A program made the translations under genes and the position numbers. 64,000 nt of DNA from Ciona intestinalis (taxonomy: Eukaryota > Chordata > Ascidiacea > Phlebobranchia > Cionidae), in the NCBI RefSeq assembly GCF_000224145.3, contig NW_004190442.2, positions 86,411 to 150,410 of the forward strand. The letters are read 5' to 3'. This document shows, piece by piece, positions 24,983 to 42,500 of this stretch. The notes beneath the pieces are model-generated. The model searched no databases, was not told the origin of the DNA, and saw only the letters and a program-made list of their open reading frames with translations. Every line of letters starts with the position of its first letter. Positions within the stretch are counted from its first letter, which is position 1.

Positions 24983-25660
24983 AGCGCAAATATAATTAGA
25001 ATATACAAGTAATGTGCCTTTACGCGCATGGGGCCCCATGAAAAAGAAAATCGTCGCGAAACGAAAGCGTAGAAAAGTCGCATGTTGTTCAGTTATGACG
25101 TAACGAAACCTATGACGACACATAACATTAACGCGAGCGGTAGAATGCGAATTCGAAACGATTATGTCGGTTTGTGACGTAACAGAACGCAGCGATTTCA
25201 GACCGAGATATAACTTGTGACGTAATAAAGAACCGTCGAGATTCGGAATAATTTAAACAAGGCACAAAACTTGTAACATAATGTTATTGTATATAACGTG
25301 ATACAATAGTGTTACTGTATTATAGTATAAAGTAATAACATATGTTATAATATTTCATATTAACTACTAATGAAATGAAACAATACTTAACTCAAGTCTC
25401 GCCATAAAACTTGTTCAACCCTTCCAACTTGCAACCTGGTGTGGAACCAAAGAGATTAAAACCAACTCTTTGTGTGGAACCAACTTCATCTAAACTGAAA
25501 CGTGGCAGTAACTCGTATAAGAAGAGGCGTTTTATGCGAGGAGCAATCAGCTGGTGCGAGGCAGCGGCTAATTGGGATATCTGACCAATCAGCTTCGTGG
25601 GTTGGATGGCGGCCTGAATGTGACGTCAATTCAACATTGTGACGTAACAAACTAAACGCA
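24700..25660. promoter_or_regulatory. Cluster of TGACGT (CRE/ATF-like) motifs
   Basis: About eight TGACGT cores, several as full TGACGTCA or TGACGTAA, near 24702, 24758, 24878, 25095, 25174, 25216, 25620 and 25641. They lie between the small candidate gene and eEF1-gamma. The motif is the consensus for CREB/ATF bZIP factors; function here is inferred from clustering only. Confidence 0.35.
25392..25613 (-). CDS. Candidate terminal exon, unidentified (73 codons plus stop)
   Basis: An open stretch of 74 codons follows a CACATTCAG acceptor and ends in TGA at 25392-25394. Composition looks coding (RIKRLFLYELLPRFSLDEV in the middle), with no in-frame ATG, so an upstream exon would be needed in 25614-26200. 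I cannot name the family. It could be the tail of a gene divergent from eEF1-gamma. A shorter form could splice out at CACACCAG/GTTGCA. Confidence 0.33.
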   Translation of the reverse strand, partial: AAIQPTKLIGQISQLAAASHQLIAPRIKRLFLYELLPRFSLDEVGSTQRVGFNLFGSTPGCKLEGLNKFYGET

Positions 25661-26329
25661 CAATGTTTCGTGATTTGGATTTATATTATAAGCGATTATA
25701 AGTCTTTAAATTTATTCCAAATTCATGAATTTATGCACATTGATTTTACTTCGTCATGAGAATAAAGACTATGCGAGAATTAATATTGATTAAGATATGC
25801 GGAAAAATCACGGAAAAGAAAAACTGTTCGACGAAAAATGAATTTATATTGTCACTACGTGCACAGAAAAGATCGTCAAATAGATGTATAGGTGCAATAC
25901 AAGAATATTCTCTGCGATAACGAATATACATTTTTAAACAAGTCTGCAAAATAGCATATGTTAATTTTTTCGTTAATTAAACGTTAATTACATCTCATGC
26001 TTATTGATACTTGTGCTAACAAACAAGAATTTATGAATTTTGACAATTTTGAAGTAGTTTTTACCCGTAGCATGTATATAGAGTCTGTCGTTTTGCTGCT
26101 AATTCTCTTGTATTCGTTGTTTTAATTAATCTGATCTTAGTTACTGTATTCGTAGAGATAAATAAAATATATATATATTATATTTAAACACGGAACCACT
26201 GGATTGCGCAAACTTTTTGCGTTTTTCTGTCGATCCGACTTCGACCATTCATCCGTGTTCAATACGTTACACGTGTCAACGCTTGAAGATTTTTTTCTGT
26301 TCAAAAGTGTTGTGTATAAGCTGGTAAAA
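25614..26329 (+). promoter_or_regulatory. eEF1-gamma upstream region
   Basis: AT-rich. A family C repeat lies at 26049-26165, followed by a TATATATATA tract (about 26168-26178) and a pyrimidine-rich stretch (CTTTTTGCGTTTTTCTGTC, about 26212) that could be a 5' terminal oligopyrimidine start, as expected for a translation-factor mRNA. The start site is not proven. Confidence 0.35.
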
Positions 26330-27571
26330 ATGCCCGGAAAGCTTTATACATACCCAGACAATTTTCGCGCACAAAAGATCCAAATTGCAGCTCAATACAG
26401 CGGGGTGAAGTTGGAGTTAGCAGAATTCGTTGCCGGCGAAACAAACAAATGCCCAGATTTTCTGAAAAAGTTCCCGTTGGGCCAAGTGCCGGCGTACGAA
26501 AACGGAGATGTGAAATTGTTTGACACAAATGCGATTGCGTATTATGTTGGGAATGAAGTTACTAGAGGCAACAACAACGAAGCTGAGGTTCTGCAATGGA
26601 TTGGAATCGCCGACAACGAGTTCTTGCCGTCTGCGTGCACGTGGGTGTTCCCAACGCTCGGTATAATGCAATACAATAAGCAAGCTACAGAAAAAGCGAA
26701 GCAGGACGTCAAATCACTCATGGAAATGGTAAATAACCACTTGCTTACCCGCACGTATTTAGTTGGTGAAAGAATTACCCAAGCAGATATTTCAATGGCT
26801 TGTACATTGATTATGTTGTACAAAAATGTAATGGACCCAGATTTCCGCGCCCCATTCGGAAACGTAAACCGCTGGTTTGTTACCTTGATCAATCAGCCAG
26901 AATTTAAGTCCGTCCTCGGAGAGGTCAATCTTTGTACGAAGATGGCGCAGTTCGATGCTAAAAAGTTCAACGAAATATCTGGGAAACCGGCAAAGAAGGA
27001 GCCAACTCCTAAGAAACCAGCCGAGAAGAAAGAAAAAGCAGCAGGGGATTCTAAACCAGCTGCTGCACCAGCGGAGCCGGCGCCGGAAAAAAAGAAAGAC
27101 CCGTGGGCTGATTCTCCAAAACCCACATTCGATATGGATGCTTGGAAGAGATGTTATTCTAATCGAGATGCTCCTTTTGCATGGAAGTACTTCATCGAAA
27201 ATTTTCCCAAAGAAACCTACTCGATCTGGAGAGGCAAATACCAATACTCTGATCAACTTAAACAGGATTTTATGGCGTCCAATTTAATCGGTGGTACTTT
27301 TCAACGACTGGAAAAGATGCGCAAAAATGCTTTTGCAGTTGTTTTAGTTCTGGAAAAAGACAAAAAATTTGACATTGACGGCATTTGGGTTTGGTTGGGT
27401 GACAAACTGGCTTTTGAGTTGTGTGAAGACTGGAAAACAGATTACGAAAGTTACAAATGGTCGAAGCTCGACTTAGACAACGCAGCGGATGAGAAAACTA
27501 TCAAAGAATTCTTCGCATGCGAGGGTGATTTTGAAGGAAGAAACTACATTGACGGGAAAATGTATAAATAA
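26330..27571 (+). CDS. eef1g: Translation elongation factor 1-gamma, single exon (413 aa)
   Basis: Structural subunit of the eEF1B nucleotide-exchange complex that recharges eEF1A with GTP. An N-terminal GST-like domain begins GKLYTYPDNFRAQKI (aa 3-17) with DTNAIAYYV at its middle; the GST C-terminal helical domain runs to about aa 205; a Lys/Pro/Ala linker (about 217-258) leads to the conserved EF1G C-domain (DPWADSPKPTFDMDAWKR ... YIDGKMYK at the end). Length and domains are normal for the family. I chose ATG 26330 (AAAATGCCC) because homologues start at this point; an in-frame ATG at 26204 would add 42 unrelated residues. The coding region has no intron, unlike vertebrate EEF1G. There is no poly(A) tail or obvious target duplication, so it may be the native gene rather than a retrocopy. 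Confidence 0.97.
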   Translation: MPGKLYTYPDNFRAQKIQIAAQYSGVKLELAEFVAGETNKCPDFLKKFPLGQVPAYENGDVKLFDTNAIAYYVGNEVTRGNNNEAEVLQWIGIADNEFLPSACTWVFPTLGIMQYNKQATEKAKQDVKSLMEMVNNHLLTRTYLVGERITQADISMACTLIMLYKNVMDPDFRAPFGNVNRWFVTLINQPEFKSVLGEVNLCTKMAQFDAKKFNEISGKPAKKEPTPKKPAEKKEKAAGDSKPAAAPAEPAPEKKKDPWADSPKPTFDMDAWKRCYSNRDAPFAWKYFIENFPKETYSIWRGKYQYSDQLKQDFMASNLIGGTFQRLEKMRKNAFAVVLVLEKDKKFDIDGIWVWLGDKLAFELCEDWKTDYESYKWSKLDLDNAADEKTIKEFFACEGDFEGRNYIDGKMYK

Positions 27572-27771
27572 CTTTACTGTTTGAAAAATTGGGTTATTTG
27601 AACCGCTGGGTTAATTGTGAAAATGTCGCATGAAAATGGTGATTTAAAAATGCCTTCAAATTTTTATTTCGTTCGTTGTATAATGGTAAATACGCGTTTT
27701 GATATGTTCCAATATTTTGTGCAACTGTTTCAATATTGAGATCTAGTAAAAAGTGGTAACAGTTTAAAGTG

Positions 27772-27793
27772 GTGGTTTGTTTGTTTATGGCAG
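27772..27793 (+). promoter_or_regulatory. Possible trans-splice acceptor before SRA1
   Basis: A pyrimidine/T-rich run ends TTGTTTATGGCAG 22 bases before the SRA1 start codon. With a 244-bp intergenic distance, it could accept the ascidian spliced leader. It could also be an ordinary sequence match. Confidence 0.3.
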
Positions 27794-27815
27794 GTTGTTA
27801 AGCAGTAGGATTAAA

Positions 27816-29018
27816 ATGGAGGCTGGTGGGCCTGGATGGAATGATCCACCAAAACTAGCTTATGCAAACGCACCCAAACGTCGTAACTTACTGAATAAAA
27901 GGGTTTCGCATCTGACTGATGAAACGAAAGCTGTGACTTCAGCTGTGCCATTATTTACACCAACTATAAGCGACGTAAACAGCAAAGTTACGATTATGTT
28001 GCCCGAGAACGTATCAAGTGGCATCACAAGTACTGTAGATGATAAAACACCTGAACATACTGATGATGGTTTAGAACCTGTGGATATTGTCGGTGAATTG
28101 TTAAATTTGACACAAATTTGTGAAGAGCAGTGCACGGTATGTGTTTTAGTACAACCAGCCTATGCTTTCTTGTGTGAGACATAAAACTACATTTGACCAG
28201 TGCCCTGACATAAAGGTTGGCTTGGGTTCAGGGCTGGTCGCTGCTACCATTGTGGGCGTTTATGTATTAGTGCAAATGGAAAACCATACAGAAAAACAAT
28301 CACCCACTAAAATATTTGGCATGAGGTGTATGAAACAGAACACCCAGGGTATAATGACTGCTGTTGCCCGCCATGCCAGGTTAAGCAAGTTACATTCATA
28401 TTCACAATGCTTGTTTACCTTAGACATCGGGTGCACAAGATATAAGAAAGAAACTTGAACTTCTACAAAACAGCATGGATGCAGGAGATGTGTCAAAGGA
28501 TGTGGTTACAAAGATGGAAATGTTAACTAAAGAATTACTTGGCCATAATTACCAACAAGCTTGGAATATTCATGTTGAATTAATGTGTAATCATGTTTCA
28601 GAAGTAAGAAAGTTCCTAAATTTATACAAATGGATCCTATTATCCTCGCATGGCGGGGAAACGACAGCCGTTATAACACAGGTGCCCTGTTTCATACACC
28701 TTGTGCCCGCTTATGAGTTACCACGAATGTAACTTATTTATCCTCGCATGGCGGGGCAACGGCGGTTGTTTTAACACGGGTGTTCTGTATCATACACCTC
28801 GTGCCCGTTTACGAGTTTTAGTAATTGTAATTGTTTTTGCATATGTGGCTGATAATTTAGACAACCCATAAGGGAGCACTGGGTTGGAGCAATTGCTGTA
28901 TCTTGCTGAAGGACACATACAACACAATGACGATTGATCTTGTTATTTGTTGCAGGTTCGAAACTGGATGGTTGGAGTCAAAAGATTAATCAGTGAATTA
29001 AGGAATCTAAAAAACTAA
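27816..29018 (+). CDS. sra1: Steroid receptor RNA activator protein homologue, SRA1 (3 exons, 187 aa)
   Basis: Exons 27816-28136, 28424-28603 and 28956-29018, all phase 0. The family N-terminal motif GWNDPP (aa 7-12) is followed by KRRNLLNKRV, matching the RRSLLTKRV segment of human SRAP. A variable Thr/Ser/Asp linker leads to the C-terminal SRA1 helical bundle: DIRKKLELLQ, then NHVSEVRNWMVGVKRLI, nearly the human sequence. In vertebrates the locus makes both a co-activator RNA and this protein; whether the RNA role exists here is unknown. An in-frame upstream ATG at 27777 would add 13 residues. Intron 1 holds a 5'-truncated SINE (28215-28400) and intron 2 a reverse one. It follows eEF1-gamma on the same strand and converges with the TEC kinase. 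Confidence 0.93.
28215..28415 (+). mobile_element. 5'-truncated composite SINE (SRA1 intron 1)
   Basis: Starts inside the B-box (GGGTTCAGGGCTGGTCGCTG), has a shortened body, and ends with one 98-bp unit next to the exon 2 acceptor. Confidence 0.65.
28632..28940 (-). mobile_element. Composite SINE, reverse, two 98-bp units (SRA1 intron 2)
   Basis: Two reverse units, then the complement of the body (CACTGGGTTGGAGCAATTGC), fading out near exon 3. Confidence 0.65.
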
Positions 29019-29762
29019 AGTCATCTAAAACATTTCACTCTTGAAATTCACCTTGCATCAAAGCAGCAACATAATTGCCACGAAAACTCAACCTACCCTG
29101 GCAATTTTCCTCATGCCTGTTTTTGAAGTTGCAATATCATTCTCAAGAAAATTGAAAATGCATTTTAAACAACTCTAATATGCATTAAACAATTAGTAGT
29201 TTAGTATTTTTTCCTGCAGCAGTAGCGAATAACACAACAACTGCTGAATGCTCTGCTGAATTGATCGATTACCTCTGCACTTAAATATATATATTTCCTG
29301 TCAATCAAGACTTCATATATTCAAGGTTTTCAATTAGTAACCAGGATTTATTGATTTCAAATTGCACTGAATAAATCTAATCGCTTAATTGCACAGTAAT
29401 AACAATGGTACCTTCTACGTACCCAGCAATCATTTGCTGGAGTTCAATTAAAAATAAACATTAAGAAACCAACATAAAAAATAATAACCTTAAAACATCA
29501 AATGAAATATAATGTGCAATCTAGTTGCACAAAACACAGTAAAAGTGCAATTGAAGAAATGCTGGTTCAAACTTGATTATGTTACTTCTGCTACCAGGCA
29601 TGATGTAAATAATCTATTAGCGGCTCATCTGGAATTAACGTAGTATTTCTTACTTTTGTCCGCCATCTGTCAAGACTTTATCATTGAATGTAAAATACAC
29701 ACTGGTGTACAAGATGAGACGCTAAAAGTTTTTAAACTTTTTTTCTGCATAACTATTTCTGT
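29019..29762. other. 3' UTRs of SRA1 (+) and the TEC kinase (-)
   Basis: AATAAA at 29370-29375 is a plausible SRA1 poly(A) signal, and TTTATT at about 29348 could serve the minus-strand gene, so the two transcripts may overlap. No exon or known repeat seen. Confidence 0.4.
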
Positions 29763-37193
<7,431 letters not shown>

Positions 37194-37252
37194 CTATAAT
37201 GATATAATACATGAATGATTGTATGTAATATATATAATAATATATGATATAA

Positions 37253-37447
37253 TATAGTAGGGCGGGGAAAATGGGACATCTTTTTATTCTGTTTTTTTGT
37301 CCATTTGGTAGTAAACAAAGAACATTTAAGGAATTACAAAACCGTATCCTCACGACTCCTATAGACTGTTGTTAATTGTTTAAAACACGATCATGATATT
37401 TGGATATTATGCGCTCAAGGTGTCCCATCTTCCCCCACCACACTATA
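37253..37447. mobile_element. MITE-like element
   Basis: ATAGTAGGGCGGGGAAAATG to TTCCCCCACCACACTATAAT; full length, 60 bases upstream of the first TEC exon seen. Confidence 0.7.
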
Positions 37448-37662
37448 ATAATAATATTATAATAATCTATAACAACATATGGTAAAAGTCACTAACCAAT
37501 TTAAACAAATAACAAATAACAATCCCATAATAACAAAATAATAATTTAGGATATCATACCAAAACATAGAATTATACAATGCATATAATAGAAATTATAA
37601 ACTACATGAATGTCTTTAATTATTTTTATTTTATTTTTCACAACAAAAGAAAATTGCATGCG

Positions 37663-37838
37663 NNNNNNNNNNNNNNNNNNNNNNNNNNNNNNNNNNNNNN
37701 NNNNNNNNNNNNNNNNNNNNNNNNNNNNNNNNNNNNNNNNNNNNNNNNNNNNNNNNNNNNNNNNNNNNNNNNNNNNNNNNNNNNNNNNNNNNNNNNNNNN
37801 NNNNNNNNNNNNNNNNNNNNNNNNNNNNNNNNNNNNNN
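37663..37838. other. Assembly gap (176 N)
   Basis: Run of N in the presumed 5' region of the TEC gene. Confidence 0.95.
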
Positions 37839-37982
37839 CAAAGTTAATAACTCCCACACACATGTATGCACACGCACACAAATATATAACTTTTAAAATG
37901 CAGGAGAGGCATGAATAATTAAATTTGTTTCAAAGTTTTCTGAATAAGTGTAAAAAATTGAGGGTAGGCGTGCCCACCCTGC

Positions 37983-38042
37983 CCCCCATGTTTGGCGCCT
38001 ATGCACACACGCACACACACGCACACATACACACACACACAG
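37983..38042. repeat. CA-rich microsatellite
   Basis: ACACACGCACACACACGCAC and following CA repeats, just after a short TGCCCCCCATGTTTGGCGCC repeat shared with 48815-48865 and 51490-51540. Confidence 0.8.
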
Positions 38043-38219
38043 TGATGATTAAATTCATGCCATTTACTTCCTGGTTGAATTAACCACTACGACGCAAGCC
38101 AATGAAAGTAGTATGTCTCACTGCATGCACTATGATAACGAATTACTTAGAAATCTAATACTAAACCCACGCAAGTTTACGAACAAAATCATTCTTTATC
38201 TTTGAAAATAAAACCCTTG

Positions 38220-38719
38220 NNNNNNNNNNNNNNNNNNNNNNNNNNNNNNNNNNNNNNNNNNNNNNNNNNNNNNNNNNNNNNNNNNNNNNNNNNNNNNNNN
38301 NNNNNNNNNNNNNNNNNNNNNNNNNNNNNNNNNNNNNNNNNNNNNNNNNNNNNNNNNNNNNNNNNNNNNNNNNNNNNNNNNNNNNNNNNNNNNNNNNNNN
38401 NNNNNNNNNNNNNNNNNNNNNNNNNNNNNNNNNNNNNNNNNNNNNNNNNNNNNNNNNNNNNNNNNNNNNNNNNNNNNNNNNNNNNNNNNNNNNNNNNNNN
38501 NNNNNNNNNNNNNNNNNNNNNNNNNNNNNNNNNNNNNNNNNNNNNNNNNNNNNNNNNNNNNNNNNNNNNNNNNNNNNNNNNNNNNNNNNNNNNNNNNNNN
38601 NNNNNNNNNNNNNNNNNNNNNNNNNNNNNNNNNNNNNNNNNNNNNNNNNNNNNNNNNNNNNNNNNNNNNNNNNNNNNNNNNNNNNNNNNNNNNNNNNNNN
38701 NNNNNNNNNNNNNNNNNNN
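38220..38719. other. Assembly gap (500 N)
   Basis: Exactly 500 N, probably of unknown true size. Confidence 0.95.
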
Positions 38720-39586
38720 TTTAAACACAGTGTTAACAGTATTAAATTAAGTTACAAAATTTCTAGTATATATAGTTTAGACAATCCATAGTTGATCACT
38801 GTTTGTTTCTTAAATGAAACGAATTCTTTTTTAGGCGTTTAGAAACCAAAGTTATTCAAAGAAGAAGAAAGCCAAAATAGACAACCGAGATGAACGCGTT
38901 ACGTCTGGTTTAGAGACAGGTGCGCTAACCACCTATGTGCCACGCCGCCGGTGCAGTTCTGCATCGTTACGTCTTGATGAATGACGCGCCGATGTTAACG
39001 TTCTTCGACAAAGCGTTTCAGATAAATAAAGTCTAGACTTAACTGCAACAACTTCAAAATTGCAAGACGGTAAAAAACAAAAATTTTCTGGTAACTTTTT
39101 TTCGGACCAAGCTTCGAAATCTAAATAACGATGGATGACGTAACATAATAACAATTGTGACTAATTGATCAGCCATCCATATAAAAAACATCTTTTTTTA
39201 ACAGAAACATTTGATTACAACTGACTAGAAAATCCGTGTTTTCAAAACTAAACTGTTTTTGTTGACTTATTTTAAACTTGACAGCAACAGTATTTCAATT
39301 ACAAGAGTCATGTTGAACTAGTAAGCTATTTTATTACTTTGGCCGCATGGAACAGAATACAAGTGTAGCATCCCACCGGTGTAAGGCTGGCAGTTAAACA
39401 GGAATAGAAAGAATAAAAATGACTTAAAATTAACAAAAAAAAACATAAGATTCAAAGGCCCAGTAACAATAACAGATATACAATGTATGTTCAAAGTATA
39501 CGATTTTAAAAAGCAAGGAATTTTAAACCCATTAATAAACACTATATAGTTGGCGACCAAAACCGAAATCAACTCGGTTCAAATTC

Positions 39587-42500
39587 TCATTCGTTCATAA
39601 GCGATTGTAGTTTCTGTTGCAAGTCGTCAGGCAAACTCTCCATCAAATCATGCATCTGTTCGTCGCCTAACTTCGCTTTATCATCAAGTTCCCTTTGCTC
39701 CATTATAAGTGCCGACTTCATCTTGATGTAATGTTCGTAATCTGCAAACTACAACAAATATACGTCGATTACAACTTTGTATTTTCAATAAAGAAATCAC
39801 CCAAAACAATCACCCATAAAGTTACATACGTGGTAACGTAATTCGCAAACTAAAAAAACGTGCGGCAGAATGGGATGTTGTTAGTACATACATTCCATAA
39901 CTTCGTAAATTTTCTTTGCCCATCCTACCCCGCTGTGCTAAACAAAATTTTCATTTTTTTTATTGTTTTGACTATACAATATTTGTTATAATTGACCAGT
40001 ACTTTATTTACCCTAATATCAAAAACTAAACCTCAGTCAATGAAATACATCATGTGTACAACATACACACACCTGTTCTTGATTAAAATAACCAGCGAGA
40101 ATTTCCGACACAGTTTTCTGCCGACGATCGATGTTTGCTTTCAATTGCTTCGCTTCTTCGTGTTGATCCGATAACTTGCGTCGTTTCTCAACAAGCTGTT
40201 CCTGTAATATATCATTGGATGTGAGTTGGTTTGTACGGTCGAAAACGACAGTCGTTTTTTTTGTTTCATACACCTCATGTCTGCTTACAAGTTACCATTT
40301 ATGTAACTTATTTATCCTCGCATGGTGGGGCAACGACAGTCGTTATAACACGGTTGTTCTGTTTCATACACCTCGTGCCAGCTTGCAAGTTACCATGTAT
40401 GTAACTTTGTGGTGATTGTTTTATGTATGGCTGACAATTTAGACAATCCATTAGTGACCACTGGGTTGGAGCAATTGCCGGTAAGTGTCTTGCCCAAGGA
40501 CACAAACGCCCACAATGTTGGTAGCAGCGACGGGCCTCGGATCGAACCCATACTTTCGGCTAGAGACATGGCTAACCACTTTGGCACACCACCGAACCCA
40601 GACACCAAAAACCCCATTTAATATCATGATCTTACCCGTTCTTGGTCCTCAGTGTCCGGATGTAACATCTGTATCGTGTTCTCCACGCGCGCCATCCTCC
40701 CTGACAGTGAGAGAAGCAGATTGATGATCATATCAACATCATGAACAAAGCTGTTGTATTTTTCCTCTTCACGATCCGTGCAAACATCTTGTACACTCTT
40801 AAGGACCTGTCTTCCCAAGCTTTCATTCTCGCGCATTTCAACTTGAAGTAAATCTTTCATGCTGTCAAGTTCATCCAGCTTTGTCTTGATGCTTAACACG
40901 AGTTCCATCTGCGAACAAGTCGGTTAGAAAATACTGTGGTGTAAGATGGATATTGTTAGAGCATAATATCCCATATTTCCTGATCGTGTTTTGAACAATT
41001 ATCAACGTTCTTTTGAAGTCGTGAGAATACGGTTTTATAATTTCTGTGAATATTCTTTGTTTACTACCAAATGGGACGAGAAAATAGATTGTACCATCTC
41101 CCCCCACCCCACCCTACCATGAGTAGACATGTTGATTCGTTACCTTCTTCGAGTTGATGTCTTCCACGTTGTCTTGATCTTCCTCCGATGAGATCTCACC
41201 GTCCGCAATCTTTTCTTTGATTAAGTTTAAGATCTTTGCTTTTGAAGCTGAGGTCTTGTAATAATTAGATGATGCGGGCAGCGTGTCGTTATTCTTGCTA
41301 TCAGTTCTGTGGAATAATATAACAAGTTAATTACATTGATTGATGGTATATGTGAACAAACATATAAAACTTTATCCTCGCATGGCTGGGCAACGCAGTT
41401 TTTATAACACGGGTGTTCTGTTAAATACACCTCATACCCGCTTACAAATTACCACATATGTAACTTTGTAGGTGATTGTTTTTTAAATTTATGGCTGACA
41501 ATTTATAAAGGGGTCACTGGTTTGGGGCGATCGAGTATCTTGCCCAAGAACACATACGCCAATGGTTGTAGCGACCAGCCATAACCCCCGGGTAAGAGAC
41601 AGGTGCACTAACCGCTGTGTCGTGGCGCCAACAACTTTCTCGTTGCAAGGCGCGCCGTAACACAGACACAGACAAGACGAACCAATTACCGCCGGTCAGG
41701 TTTAGGATAATACGCGACGCGTCACTCATTATGCAACAGCTTACTGAACAAAACAACAAAACGGAATGGAAAAGTTGGTAATTTTCTACTTGGGCATTAA
41801 ATTGGAAAATGTCTGATGACGAGACTGGACAGTTTTAAATAATAAAGGAATTCCACAATTTGGTTGTGCATTAAGGGACCAGAACATACAACGAATACAA
41901 AAGCTATCTCGTGATTTGCAACTGGTCCAACATCAAAATTTAATTCTAATTCTAAAATACAAAATAGACACGAATTGCGGTAATCTCATAAAACGATTTT
42001 AAATTATGTCTTTTGACTTTTAAGACAGCGCGGGATCAATAAACTAAAGTTTGTGGGTAAATCAATCATGGTATGACGTCATTATAAATACTTCAAAGCC
42101 AAGTTTAAAGTAGAAACGAGACGTTTGAATGTAATTTGACATTGAACATTCAAGTATTAAGTGGCAAGCCATTGAAAGTAATTTAAATTGCTTTGGACTT
42201 CCAACGTACATTCTCCTCTTTACTGAGAATGAATGAATGAATGAATGAATGAATGAATGAATGAATGTAACTTATTTATCCTCGCAAGGCGGGTCAACGA
42301 CAGTCGTTATAACACGGGTGTTTTGTTTCACCTCGTGCCCGGATATTCTGTTTTATAGCCCGTAACCCCAGAGTTAGAGACACCACTCTACCACGGCGCC
42401 GATATATTGTATTATAACGTCATAAAAACAACCTGTCAACAGCCACAAGCCATACATGGTGTAACCGCGTGTCAAACCTAAAGTGACAGCTGCAGTAATT

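Larger units (their letters stand above)
37194..39586. other. Upstream side of the TEC gene with two gaps
   Basis: Holds a MITE at 37253-37447, gaps at 37663-37838 and 38220-38719, a CA-rich tract and a reverse tRNA-like SINE head near 38905-38955. I found no PH-domain exon. The 73-codon ORF at 38933-39154 partly overlaps the SINE head and is not supported as an exon. Confidence 0.5.

Noticed and set aside
26301-27287. Five antisense or alternative-frame ORFs over eEF1-gamma
   Set aside because: They are shadows of the conserved 413-codon frame; none has independent motifs.
26330-27571. eEF1-gamma as a recent retrocopy
   Set aside because: No poly(A) tract or target duplication is seen and the frame is intact; native intron loss fits equally well, so no retrocopy is claimed.
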